A stretch of 43,833 bases of DNA from QFOX01 sp044237845 (GCA_044237845.1 JBIIEL010000016.1:1-43833), one strand, 5' to 3'; positions 6,972-14,563 are shown, counted from the stretch's first letter. Numbers and translations are program-made. Notes: generated by a model not told the origin, from the letters alone.

Positions 6972-7667
6972 ATGACCATTGCCCTCACATCGCCGCTGAC
7001 GCTCGCCATCCCCAAGGGGCGGATTTATAAGGAACTCGCGCCGCTGCTCGGGCGAGTCGGCATCACGCCGGATGCGGCGTTTTTCGACGATGGCGACCGC
7101 GCGCTCAAATTCGCCACCAACATCGCCGGGCTTTCCATCATCCGCGTGCGCGCGTTCGATGTCGCGACCTTCGTCGCCCATGGCGCGGCGGAACTCGGCG
7201 TCGTCGGCAGCGATGTGATTCAGGAATTCAGCTACGCCGAACTTTACGCCCCGCTCGACCTTGGCATCGGCAAATGCCGCCTCTCGGTGGCTGAGCCCGT
7301 GGCGCAGGAGGCGGGTGCGCAAGCTTGGTCAGCAGACCAACCCGGAGCAACTAAAATACACACGCATTTGCGTGTGGCGACTAAATATCCCAACATCACC
7401 GAGCGCTATTTTGCGCAGCGCGGCGTGGTCGCCGAATGTATCGCCTTAAGTGGCGCGATGGAGCTGGCGCCCGCCACCGGCCTCGCCCAGCGCATTGTCG
7501 ATCTCGTCAGCACAGGCGATACGTTGCGCGCCAACGGCCTTGTTGAAATCGAAAAAGTGATGGATGTGTCGGCGCGCCTGATCGTCAACCGCAGCGCTTA
7601 CAAAACCCGTGGGCGTGACCTCACGCAGATCATCGACGCCCTGCGCGAGGCCTGCCATGCCGCATAA
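6972..7667 (+). CDS. hisG: ATP phosphoribosyltransferase, short form catalytic subunit
   Basis: Catalyses the first step of histidine synthesis, condensing ATP with PRPP. At 231 residues it is the short HisG_S form, lacking the C-terminal regulatory domain. In known cases this form works with the HisZ subunit, and no hisZ is in the window. The N-terminal LAIPKGRIY, the VVGSDVIQE segment and the phosphate-binding TGDTLRANGL are clear. Between AEP (about residue 109) and LRVATKYPN the linker is longer than usual in short-form enzymes, and its DNA contains two perfect hairpins (7325-7340, 7359-7376), pointing to an in-frame insertion. The last 11 nt overlap hisD. Confidence 0.94.
   Translation: MTIALTSPLTLAIPKGRIYKELAPLLGRVGITPDAAFFDDGDRALKFATNIAGLSIIRVRAFDVATFVAHGAAELGVVGSDVIQEFSYAELYAPLDLGIGKCRLSVAEPVAQEAGAQAWSADQPGATKIHTHLRVATKYPNITERYFAQRGVVAECIALSGAMELAPATGLAQRIVDLVSTGDTLRANGLVEIEKVMDVSARLIVNRSAYKTRGRDLTQIIDALREACHAA
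7325..7376. repeat. Two hairpins within hisG (probable in-frame insert)
   Basis: TTGGTC-AGCA-GACCAA (7325-7340) is followed 18 nt later by CACACGCA-TT-TGCGTGTG (7359-7376), an 8-bp stem with a 2-nt loop. Both sit in the variable linker before LRVATKYPN of HisG. Two strong palindromes close together in coding DNA are unusual. They resemble the in-frame palindromic elements known from Rickettsia in type, though I do not claim the same family. Confidence 0.5.
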
Positions 7668-8943
7668 GCTTTCCGCCAACACCCCAAACTTCCTCGCCAC
7701 GCTGCGCCACACGCTTGTCCTGCGCTACGGCGAAGGCGCAGATGTTTCAAGCACCGTGCGCGACATCATCCGCCGCGTGCGTACCGAGGGCGATGCGGCA
7801 CTCGCCGACTACACCACAAAATTCGACCACTGGGACGCTACTCCGGCAACCCTGCGCATGACCCGCGAAGAAATCGCCAGCGCTGCAAGCGCCTGCGACG
7901 AAAACGTGCGCGCCGCACTCACCCTAGCGTCGGAGCGCATTCGCCGCTACCATGAAATCCAACGCCCTGCCGATCATCGCTATGTCGATGATGCGGGCAT
8001 CACGCTCGGCTGGAAATACGCCGCTATCGACGCGGTCGGGCTTTACGTGCCCGGCGGCAAAGCGAGCTACCCGTCGAGCGTGCTGATGAACGCCATACCC
8101 GCGCGCGTCGCGGGTGTGCGCCGCATCGCCATGGTGGTGCCCACCCCCCGCGGCGAGATCAACGCCGCCGTGTTTGCCGCCGCCGAAATCGCAGGGGTGG
8201 ATGAAATCTACCGCATCGGCGGCGCACAGGCCGTGGCCGCGCTGGCTTATGGCACCGCCACCATCGCTGCGGTCGATAAAATCGTCGGCCCCGGCAACCA
8301 ATATGTCGCCGAGGCGAAACGTCAGGTCTTCGGCCATGTCGGCATCGACACCATCGCAGGTCCTTCCGAAATTTGTGTCGTCGCGGATGGGAAAAACAAC
8401 CCGACCTGGATCGCGGCGGATCTGCTCAGTCAGGCCGAGCATGACGAATCCTCGCAGTCCGTACTCATCACCGACGATGCAGCCTTCGCCGCGCGTGTGG
8501 AAGCGGAAATCGAAACTGCGCTCACCCATCTCGCCAAGGCCGACATCGCCCGCGCCTCGTGGCAGCAGCACGGCATCATCATTCTGGTCGATGACCTCGC
8601 CGATGCGCCGGCGATTGTCGATTGCATCGCGCCGGAGCATGTTGAACTCGCGGTCGACGACGCGGACGCGCTCGCCGGGCGCATCCATTTTGCGGGTGCG
8701 ATTTTCCTTGGCCGCCATATTGCGGAGGCGATGGGCGACTATATCTGCGGCCCCTCGCATGTGCTGCCGACCAGCCGCGCCGCGCGCTTCTCCTCCGGCC
8801 TCTCGGTGTTCGATTTCCTTGTGCGATCAAGCATCATGGGTGGGGATGCGAAATCCGTCGCCCCACTCGCCGCCCCCGCCGCCACGCTTGCGGATGCCGA
8901 GGGGCTACCCGCCCACGCCCTCTCTCTACGGTGCCGGTTATGA
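7657..8943 (+). CDS. hisD: Histidinol dehydrogenase
   Basis: Catalyses the last two oxidations of histidine synthesis, L-histidinol to L-histidine, with NAD and zinc. The protein has 428 residues, the usual length. Seen are the NAD-binding and active-site segments YVPGGKASYPSSVLMNA and VDKIVGPGNQYVAEAK, and AEHDESSQS with zinc-ligand positions. The C-terminal segment is GPSHVLPTSRAARFSSGLSV. The ATG at 7657 is chosen because GAGG lies 8 nt upstream and family homology begins there. It overlaps hisG by 11 nt and the next gene by 4 nt, so hisG-hisD-UPF0262 form one transcript. Confidence 0.96.
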   Translation: MPHKLSANTPNFLATLRHTLVLRYGEGADVSSTVRDIIRRVRTEGDAALADYTTKFDHWDATPATLRMTREEIASAASACDENVRAALTLASERIRRYHEIQRPADHRYVDDAGITLGWKYAAIDAVGLYVPGGKASYPSSVLMNAIPARVAGVRRIAMVVPTPRGEINAAVFAAAEIAGVDEIYRIGGAQAVAALAYGTATIAAVDKIVGPGNQYVAEAKRQVFGHVGIDTIAGPSEICVVADGKNNPTWIAADLLSQAEHDESSQSVLITDDAAFAARVEAEIETALTHLAKADIARASWQQHGIIILVDDLADAPAIVDCIAPEHVELAVDDADALAGRIHFAGAIFLGRHIAEAMGDYICGPSHVLPTSRAARFSSGLSVFDFLVRSSIMGGDAKSVAPLAAPAATLADAEGLPAHALSLRCRL

Positions 8944-9416
8944 GTTTCAACGCGCCCGTCATCACCGAAGTCACGCTGGACGATGCGAGCATCATCCGCC
9001 GCAGTGCGGAGGTGGAGCATGAGCGCCGTGTAGCGCTGGTCGACCTCATCCACAGTAACGAGGTGACGCTACTCGCCGCGCCGCATTTGGTGCCGCCGCT
9101 TTCGCTCTTCATCAGCGTGCGCGAGGGGCGGCTCACCTTGCGCTTCACCGACAGCGCCGCAGCAACCCACACCATCACCCTGCCGCTCACGCCCTATCGT
9201 GGCGTGATCAAAGATTATTTCCTGATGTGCGAAAATTATTACGAGGCGATCAAGCACGCGCCGGGCGACCGTTTGCAGACGCTCGATATGGCGCGCCGCG
9301 CCGTGCATAACGAAGGCTCCGAAATGCTGCAAACCCAGCTCGCCGAAAAACTAACGATGGATTTCGCCACCGCACGGCGCCTGTTCACGCTGGTCAGCGT
9401 GCTGCATATTAAGTAG
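8940..9416 (+). CDS. UPF0262 family protein
   Basis: A 158-residue protein of the alphaproteobacterial UPF0262 family, whose function is unknown. Recognised by IDLIHSN-like VALVDLIHSNEV, the block PYRGVIKDYFLMCENYYEAIK and the C-terminal IEMARRAVHNEGSE-like DMARRAVHNEGSEML. The ATG at 8940 overlaps the hisD stop (ATGA). The family is usually found between hisD and infA, as here, although infA is displaced by two extra genes. It is probably cytoplasmic; there is no membrane segment. Confidence 0.9.
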   Translation: MSFNAPVITEVTLDDASIIRRSAEVEHERRVALVDLIHSNEVTLLAAPHLVPPLSLFISVREGRLTLRFTDSAAATHTITLPLTPYRGVIKDYFLMCENYYEAIKHAPGDRLQTLDMARRAVHNEGSEMLQTQLAEKLTMDFATARRLFTLVSVLHIK

Positions 9417-9420
9417 TGAG

Positions 9421-10347
9421 TTACAGAGAATAGCCCTGTTTAGGATACGGGATACGAATCTGGTCGCCCGGCTTTAGCCCCCGCAAGTCCGGTTCAACCG
9501 CCGAAACCACAGGCACCGCCGCATGCGTTGGCTTGCAGCTGTTGCAGCCGGGGCAGCCGCTGCAGATGGCAGACTTCGTTTTATCTGCCGCCTTCGCCTC
9601 CAGCGCCTGCAAATCACTTGCCGTGAACGCATCTATTTTGAATGTGGCTTTGTCATCGCCTGTTTCCGTCGGCACAATAAGTGGCTTTAACAATTGCGTC
9701 ACGCCAAAGACTGCGGAGGAGCCCATCGCCGCGGCGCCGCGAATCTTACTCCCGGAGGGGTGAATTTTCCACGTCACCTCCGGTGCGAGGGTGTTAAGCG
9801 CGTCGAGCATACGCATCATCGCTTCGGGGTCTTGATGGGTTCCCTTGGTTGCCAGCGCTACCAGCTTCAACGCTTCATAGCCGGGCTGCAACTCGCAGCG
9901 CATCGGTGAGCCGCCTGAGTGCGAATAAAGATGCATTCCCAATCCATTTTCTTCTGAGAATTGATGCACTCCCCCTACCTCGAATGTGCTTCCTTCAAAG
10001 AAAATAACGCCATCTTTTTGCTTCCACGTAATGCCATCGCCGATATCTGCCGTCAGCACATTCAGCGCCTCTACCACCCGCGGCTGTGCCAGTTCGGTGA
10101 GTTTTTGCACGTCATAACCATCAAGCAGTTCATAGCGATTACTTTGATGAGGACCTGTAGAGACGGGTGGATGGACCTCATGACACCGTACCTTTGCCTG
10201 TGCATGCAATGCGCGCAACTCCGAGTCTTGGTTTGCCTCCAAATGCTCCGCCACAAAGTAAATTCCTTTGTCATCCTGCTGCCAATCAAAGCGGCTGGTC
10301 AATTTCAGCGCCGTCACGACATCCATATGCTTGGGTTCAATATCCAT
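9421..10347 (-). CDS. Unknown protein with three internal repeats and a CxxCxxCxxC cluster
   Basis: A 308-residue protein not recognised as a family. Three segments look related: about 9-90, 91-168 and 178-255. Each opens with a V-x-x-A-L helix, and the first two share a W-x-x-x-D-G-(I/V)-x-F strand and end YELLDGYDVQKLTELA or CELQPGYEALKLVALA. The third is more diverged. Near the C-terminus, CSGCPGCNSC places Cys262, 265, 268 and 271 in a C-x2-C-x2-C-x2-C spacing suited to metal or Fe-S binding. The start at 10347 has GAGGAG 7 nt upstream. It lies in reverse orientation within an otherwise plus-strand row, 4 nt from the stop of the UPF0262 gene, so it was probably inserted there. Confidence 0.7.
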   Translation of the reverse strand: MDIEPKHMDVVTALKLTSRFDWQQDDKGIYFVAEHLEANQDSELRALHAQAKVRCHEVHPPVSTGPHQSNRYELLDGYDVQKLTELAQPRVVEALNVLTADIGDGITWKQKDGVIFFEGSTFEVGGVHQFSEENGLGMHLYSHSGGSPMRCELQPGYEALKLVALATKGTHQDPEAMMRMLDALNTLAPEVTWKIHPSGSKIRGAAAMGSSAVFGVTQLLKPLIVPTETGDDKATFKIDAFTASDLQALEAKAADKTKSAICSGCPGCNSCKPTHAAVPVVSAVEPDLRGLKPGDQIRIPYPKQGYSL

Positions 10348-10409
10348 CTTAAACTCCTCGATTGCCCCCACTCTAGCACAGCCCCACCCCCGGAAATGTG
10401 ACAGTTTTG

Positions 10410-10438
10410 TTAAGATTGATTGGAGTTCTTGTTATAAC
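10410..10438 (+). promoter_or_regulatory. Candidate promoter of the prepilin-like gene
   Basis: TTAAGA (10410-10415) and TATAAC (10433-10438) are 17 bp apart, with 4 and 5 of 6 consensus matches. Transcription would start near 10445, leaving a leader of about 45 nt to the ATG at 10490 or 15 nt to the in-frame ATG at 10460. The region lies between divergent genes. Confidence 0.5.
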
Positions 10439-10489
10439 CTGTTAGTATGCTCCCGAAAAATGGGCCCGCGAAAAATAGACATATTATCA

Positions 10490-11332
10490 ATGAAAAACAA
10501 TTTCTTATGTAGCTCTGGGCGCACAAACTCAACCGCGTTCACTTTGGTTGAGTTGGCCATTGTTCTGGTCATTATTGGCCTAATTATTGGTGGTGTATTG
10601 GTTGGACAAGAGCTCATCAGCCAATACAAAATGCGCAGCCAAGCCACGCAGTTTAGCAATATCGATACGGCAGCTCTCGTGTTCAAAGAGAAATACCGTG
10701 ACCTGCCTGGTGATATTTCAGACACTAAAATAACAAACTTCGGCTTCACTCCTTTAGTGACCGCATACAATGCGCGTGGTAATGGAAAATTCGATAATAC
10801 AGGAGCCGATACAACCGCTATTGCCTGTCATCCTGACCACGGCATTACTATATCCGGGGACGTGCTAGGGGAAGCGCAGTACTTCTTTATTCATCTGCGT
10901 GATGCCGGACTTTACCCCGGTAAACAGCTAACGCCTTTAACGGGTGGGGTGATGACCATCAGCGAGCATCTGCCTACAGCAAAAATAGGGGGTGGCCTGC
11001 TCATATCAACGCAATGTGCTGATTCGAAACCCGTCTATATCATTGGCTACAAGGATACTGTAACGGCAGATGGAAGTATCGGTATGGGTTTAGGCAGAAA
11101 CACCAATAGCGTTAGTAACCTAGATACGCTGTCGAGTGAGTGGGCAGCACTTTATGATAAAAAATTCGATGACGGATTGCCGCTCACGGGTGGTGTCAGA
11201 AGCGTCTATGGTTACAGCCCCTATCCTCGTCTTAATGACGGTAGCGCAACCGATTGCTCGACAGCAACCACCTACAATGTTCTGACTAACGATAACAATG
11301 ACTGTTCACTTGCCATTACCGGACGTTTTTAG
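10490..11332 (+). CDS. Prepilin-like protein (type IV pilin / pseudopilin N-terminus)
   Basis: A 280-residue protein with a short basic leader followed by A-FTLVELAIVLVIIGLIIGG, the prepilin peptidase and N-methylation motif. Glu at mature position 5 and a 20-residue hydrophobic helix are present. The residue before the cleavage site is Ala rather than the usual Gly, which occurs in some pseudopilins. The C-terminal 230 residues are polar, glycine/threonine-rich and not recognised. An in-frame ATG at 10460 is an alternative start. No assembly ATPase, prepilin peptidase or secretin is in the window, so the machinery must be elsewhere. The gene is AT-richer than its neighbours and interrupts the usual UPF0262-infA neighbourhood. 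Confidence 0.8.
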   Translation: MKNNFLCSSGRTNSTAFTLVELAIVLVIIGLIIGGVLVGQELISQYKMRSQATQFSNIDTAALVFKEKYRDLPGDISDTKITNFGFTPLVTAYNARGNGKFDNTGADTTAIACHPDHGITISGDVLGEAQYFFIHLRDAGLYPGKQLTPLTGGVMTISEHLPTAKIGGGLLISTQCADSKPVYIIGYKDTVTADGSIGMGLGRNTNSVSNLDTLSSEWAALYDKKFDDGLPLTGGVRSVYGYSPYPRLNDGSATDCSTATTYNVLTNDNNDCSLAITGRF

Positions 11333-11371
11333 CGTTACAGCGGCTCGTGGAACAAGAAATGCGACAAACCC

Positions 11372-11399
11372 TTGCATCCCTCGTTTTCCGTGCTATAAG
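11372..11399 (+). promoter_or_regulatory. Candidate infA promoter, leaderless arrangement
   Basis: TTGCAT (11372-11377) and TATAAG (11394-11399) are separated by 16 bp, with 4 and 5 of 6 consensus matches. The infA ATG follows the -10 box after 7 nt (CCCCGCC). There is no Shine-Dalgarno, so a leaderless infA mRNA is likely. The same TTGCAT-N16 layout precedes the gene at 24584. Confidence 0.55.
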
Positions 11400-11406
11400 C
11401 CCCGCC

Positions 11407-11625
11407 ATGACCAAAGAAGAACTCTTAGAATTTAATGGCGTTGTTATCGAAGTCCTCCCGAACACCATGTTTCGGGTGAAGCTCGAGAACGGCCATGAAA
11501 TGCTCGCCCATGCCTCAGGGTCGATGCGCAAAAACCGCATCCGCGTCCTCGCGGGCGACAAGGTAAAGGTCGAAATGACGCCGTATGACCTGACGAAGGG
11601 TCGCATCAAATTCCGCGAGAAGTAG
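11407..11625 (+). CDS. infA: Translation initiation factor IF-1
   Basis: A small OB-fold protein of 72 residues that binds the 30S A site and, with IF-2 and IF-3, controls initiation. The sequence MTKEELLEFNGVVIEVLP through MLAHASGSMRKNRIRVL to KGRIKFREK is a full-length, canonical IF-1. The ATG at 11407 gives the family N-terminus; an upstream in-frame extension to 11347 does not look like protein. It has no ribosome site and a promoter at 7 nt. A 45-bp intercistronic repeat separates it from maf. Confidence 0.98.
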   Translation: MTKEELLEFNGVVIEVLPNTMFRVKLENGHEMLAHASGSMRKNRIRVLAGDKVKVEMTPYDLTKGRIKFREK

Positions 11626-11647
11626 TCTTGCGCGCTTCGCGCCTGAT

Positions 11648-11710
11648 GGGGGCATCACCCCCAAACCCCCTCCGCTTCGCGGCTCGCGCCATAAAGCGCT
11701 ACGCACGATA
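11648..11710 (+). repeat. 45-bp intercistronic repeat with GGGGG hairpin, copy 1
   Basis: A hairpin GGGGG-CATCA-CCCCC (11648-11662) is followed by a 45-bp block at 11666-11710, beginning CCCCCTCCGCTTCGCGGCTC and ending CGCTACGCACGATA. The same 45 bp occur in reverse at 12809-12853 with a single A/G difference. It starts 22 nt after the infA stop and ends 30 nt before maf. Confidence 0.8.
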
Positions 11711-11740
11711 TGAACGAACGCTGAACGCTTGGCTGCTCTT

Positions 11741-12304
11741 ATGACGCAATCTTCCCTCATCCTCGCCTCTGCATCCCCACGCCGCGTGCAACTGCTTGCG
11801 CAGATTGGCGTCACGCCCGCCGCGATTATTCCCGCCGATATCGACGAAGCGCCGCTGCCGCGCGAAACGCCTGCCGCGTATGTGCTCCGCGTCGCCCGCA
11901 GCAAAGCCGAAGCCATCGCAAAATCACATCCAGCGCAGATAGTGTTAGCGGCGGATACGGTGGTCGCGCTCGGTCGGCGCATTCTGCCCAAGGCGGAGGA
12001 CGAGGCTACGGCGCGCACCTGCCTCGCGCTGCTATCAGGCCGTCGCCACCGGGTGATGACCGCCGTGTGCGTGGTGGATAGCGCGGGCGTGCTGCGCCAT
12101 AAAACCGTCACCAGCATCGTCAAATTCTCTGCGCTCACCCCGCGCATGGTCGATGCCTATATCGCAAGCGGTGAGTGGCAGGGCAAAGCGGGCGGCTACG
12201 GTATTCAGGGCGCAGCGGCTTCGTTCATTCCGTTTATCAGCGGTTCCTATAGCAACGTCGTCGGCCTGCCGCTGTTTGAAACGGCGGGGTTGCTGCATCG
12301 TTAG
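11741..12304 (+). CDS. maf: Maf-like nucleoside triphosphate pyrophosphatase
   Basis: Hydrolyses non-canonical or modified nucleoside triphosphates (dTTP/UTP-type in characterised members) to monophosphates, removing them from the precursor pool. The 187-residue protein shows ILASASPRRVQLL at the N-terminus, the AADTVVALG catalytic segment, and GGYGIQGAA with ISGSYSNVVGLPL at the C-terminus, all typical of Maf/HAM1-fold proteins. The ATG at 11741 is preferred to a TTG at 11729. infA-maf adjacency is common in alphaproteobacteria. It is convergent with the HIT gene, with palindromic element B between them. Confidence 0.93.
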   Translation: MTQSSLILASASPRRVQLLAQIGVTPAAIIPADIDEAPLPRETPAAYVLRVARSKAEAIAKSHPAQIVLAADTVVALGRRILPKAEDEATARTCLALLSGRRHRVMTAVCVVDSAGVLRHKTVTSIVKFSALTPRMVDAYIASGEWQGKAGGYGIQGAAASFIPFISGSYSNVVGLPLFETAGLLHR

Positions 12305-12318
12305 AAGAATGCTTCCAT

Positions 12319-12438
12319 CGGCGACTCAATTTTGAACGAGTGCCAGGAGTGCAAGTTGAGCCGCGCGCAGCGTACACCTAGTACGTGAGCACGGCGAATC
12401 CGCAGCAGGACGACGCAATCGTCAAAATTCAGTCGCCG
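12319..12438. repeat. 120-bp palindromic element, copy B
   Basis: The 120-bp segment is bounded by CGGCGACTCAATTTTGAACGA (12319-12339, quoted in part as CGGCGACTCAATTTTGA) and its near inverse at 12419-12438, which pair with two differences. At the exact centre is the hairpin CGTAC-ACCTA-GTACG (12371-12385), followed by TGAGC. It lies between the convergent maf and HIT genes. The right arm contains the stop codon of the HIT gene (12429-12431). Confidence 0.75.
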
Positions 12439-12785
12439 AGCAGCGCGTGCATCACGGTTCCGGCCAGAATATGCACATGGAAATGGAACACGGTCTGTCC
12501 TGCGGTTGCACCGTTATTGCTGATGAGGCGGAAGTCGGCCTCGCCATTTTCCTGCTGCGCTACCTTGGCGACGGCGGCGAAAAACCCATGGATTTCAGCT
12601 TGTGCAGCGCGTGCCATAAAATCCGCGAACGAGACATACGCCCCCTTCGGCATCACCAGAATATGCGTCGGCGCGGCAGGCGAAATATCATGAATCGCCA
12701 GCGCAAAATCATCTTCATACACTTTGCGGCAGGGCATTTCGCCACGCAGAATTTTCGCAAACACGTTGTTGGTATCGTAGGACAT
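12429..12785 (-). CDS. HIT family nucleotide-binding protein (HinT-like)
   Basis: A 118-residue histidine triad protein. HFHVHILAG carries the H-x-H-x-H catalytic triad on the nucleotide-binding loop; FAKILRGEMPCRKVYEDD and HILVMPKG are typical of the HinT branch, which hydrolyses AMP-lysine and other purine phosphoramidates. It is the last gene of the minus-strand his transcript, after the nitroreductase gene and a 45-bp repeat. Its final residues and stop codon fall in the arm of palindromic element B, so the element may have changed the C-terminus. Confidence 0.93.
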   Translation of the reverse strand: MSYDTNNVFAKILRGEMPCRKVYEDDFALAIHDISPAAPTHILVMPKGAYVSFADFMARAAQAEIHGFFAAVAKVAQQENGEADFRLISNNGATAGQTVFHFHVHILAGTVMHALLGD

Positions 12786-12808
12786 TCCATACTCCTTACA
12801 TTGCCATT

Positions 12809-12888
12809 TATCGTGCGTAGCGCTTTACGGCGCGAGCCGCGAAGCGGAGGGGGTCAGCGCCTTTAGGCGCATAGGGGGCGATGCCCCC
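12809..12888 (-). repeat. 45-bp intercistronic repeat with hairpins, copy 2
   Basis: On the minus strand it starts with the hairpin GGGGGC-ATC-GCCCCC (12874-12888), then a small hairpin GCGCC-TAAA-GGCGC, then the 45-bp block (12853 down to 12809) that matches 11666-11710 with 44 of 45 bases identical. It begins 5 nt after the nitroreductase stop and ends 23 nt before the HIT start, the same position relative to transcription as copy 1. Confidence 0.8.
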
Positions 12889-12893
12889 TTCCA

Positions 12894-13475
12894 TTAAACA
12901 ATACTACAAAACTCTTCAAATGTTGGCCGTGGCGAGGCAGGGAAAAGCTTACTGTGGTCGCCATAACCAAGGTTACAAATGAAGTTTGATTTCACGCTGG
13001 TGCCCGCGAAAAACGCCGCATCGACTGCCGCATTATCGAAGCCCGAGATCGCGCCAGTATCAAGCCCTAGCGCCCGCGCGGCGAGGATGAAATAGCCGCC
13101 CTGCATCGAGGAGTTGCGAAACGCCGTCGCCTCAATCAACGCATCATTGCCCGCGAACCAACTGCGCGCATCCGCATGCGGAAAAAGTTTTGGTAGATGG
13201 TTATAAAACTCCATATCCATCGCCAGAATCGCCGTCACCGGCGCGCTCATCACCTTCGCCACATTACCGGGCGCGAGGGCGGGTTTCAGCTTCGCTTTGC
13301 CCGCGTCGCTCGTCACAAACACCACGCGCAGCGGCTGGCAATTGGCTGAGGTCGGCGCCATTTTAGTGAGGTCATAGACGCGCTTCAGCAGCGCCTCATC
13401 GACCTTTTTATCCTGCCATTCATTATGCGTGCGCGCTTTGGTGAACAGCGTGTCGAGTGCGTTTTGGTCGAGCAT
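12894..13475 (-). CDS. Nitroreductase family protein (RutE/HadB-like)
   Basis: An FMN-dependent oxidoreductase of 193 residues, close in length and pattern to the RutE branch, whose E. coli member acts on malonic semialdehyde. Visible are APTSANCQPLRVVFV (FMN-binding start of the fold), AMDMEFYNHLPKLFP and the C-terminal FICNLGYGD. No other rut genes are nearby, so the substrate is not assigned. Its ATG directly abuts the hisE stop, placing it in the his transcript. Confidence 0.85.
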   Translation of the reverse strand: MLDQNALDTLFTKARTHNEWQDKKVDEALLKRVYDLTKMAPTSANCQPLRVVFVTSDAGKAKLKPALAPGNVAKVMSAPVTAILAMDMEFYNHLPKLFPHADARSWFAGNDALIEATAFRNSSMQGGYFILAARALGLDTGAISGFDNAAVDAAFFAGTSVKSNFICNLGYGDHSKLFPASPRPTFEEFCSIV

Positions 13476-13802
13476 TTAATTCTCCGTACGTGATTGTTTC
13501 TCGGCAATGCCGCTGGTGCCTTCGCGGCGTTTTAGTTCGTCCATTACCTCCGCCGGGGCAACGCCTGTCGCGTGCCACAGCAGCATCAGGTGAAACAGTA
13601 AATCCGCACTTTCCGATACCACTTTCGCCTTCGGTTGCGCCACCGCGGCGAGCGCCACCTCCACCGCTTCCTCGCCCACTTTTTTGGCGATGCGGCGCGT
13701 GCCCTTCTTCAGCAGCTTGGCGACGTAAGACGTCTCCGGGTCCGCCCCCGCCCGCGCGGCGATGGTGGTGAGGAGTGTGTCGAGGTAGGAAAATGCGCTC
13801 AT
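13476..13802 (-). CDS. hisE: Phosphoribosyl-ATP pyrophosphohydrolase
   Basis: Carries out the second step of histidine synthesis, hydrolysing phosphoribosyl-ATP to phosphoribosyl-AMP and pyrophosphate. A 108-residue MazG-fold protein with SYVAKLLKKGTRRIAKKVGEEAVEVALA, including the Mg-binding EE pair, and ESADLLFHLMLLW. It is a stand-alone HisE; hisI is not in the window. The ATG overlaps the hisF stop by 4 nt, and the stop touches the nitroreductase start. Confidence 0.95.
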   Translation of the reverse strand: MSAFSYLDTLLTTIAARAGADPETSYVAKLLKKGTRRIAKKVGEEAVEVALAAVAQPKAKVVSESADLLFHLMLLWHATGVAPAEVMDELKRREGTSGIAEKQSRTEN

Positions 13803-14563
13803 GCTGTTTTTCTAACCGCAATTCCCGCCTGCGACAATGCCTCTTTCACGTTACCCACGGTCAATTGCCCGAAATGGAACACACTCGCCGCGAGCAGGCC
13901 GGTGGCACCGGCACGCGCACCCGCCACAAAATCCTCCGCCGCACCCACCCCGCCGGAAGCAATCACCGGCACGCGCGTGGCGCGAGCAATTTTTTGGATG
14001 AGTGCAACGTCATAGCCATCCTTCGTGCCGTCGCGATCCATCGAGGTCACCAGCAGCTCACCCGCGCCGAGCGCTTCCATCTGCACTGCCCAATCGACCG
14101 CATTGAGCCCCGTGGCGTTTCTTCCGCCATGGGTAAAAATCTCCCAGCGGTCATCGGCGACGCGCTTGGCGTCGATCGCCACCACAATGCACTGCGCGCC
14201 GAATTTATTCGCCGCCTCGGCCACGAATTCTGGTCGCGCGACTGCGGCGGAGTTGATCGACACTTTGTCTGCTCCGGCCAACAATAATTCCCTGATGTCA
14301 CGCAGTGACCGGATGCCGCCGCCGACGGTGAACGGCATAAAACATTGCGTCGCCACGCGGTCGACCATGTCATACAAAATCCCGCGATTGTCCGAAGTCG
14401 CGGTGATGTCGAGGAAGCAGAGCTCATCCGCCCCCTGCGCGTCGTAAAGCGCGGCCTGCGAAACGGGGTCGCCCGCATCCACAAGATCAACAAAGTTGAC
14501 GCCCTTCACCACGCGCCCACCGGCAACGTCAAGACAGGGGATAATGCGGATGGGGAAGGTCAT
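13799..14563 (-). CDS. hisF: Imidazole glycerol phosphate synthase, cyclase subunit
   Basis: With HisH it converts PRFAR and ammonia to imidazole glycerol phosphate and AICAR. The 254-residue TIM barrel begins RIIPCLDVAGGRVVKGVNF, with catalytic Asp in CLDV and in VTSMDRDGTKDGYD. TVGGGIRS and ASGGVGAAEDF are phosphate-binding loops. It overlaps hisA upstream and hisE downstream by 4 nt each, so the genes are translationally coupled. Confidence 0.97.
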   Translation of the reverse strand: MTFPIRIIPCLDVAGGRVVKGVNFVDLVDAGDPVSQAALYDAQGADELCFLDITATSDNRGILYDMVDRVATQCFMPFTVGGGIRSLRDIRELLLAGADKVSINSAAVARPEFVAEAANKFGAQCIVVAIDAKRVADDRWEIFTHGGRNATGLNAVDWAVQMEALGAGELLVTSMDRDGTKDGYDVALIQKIARATRVPVIASGGVGAAEDFVAGARAGATGLLAASVFHFGQLTVGNVKEALSQAGIAVRKTA

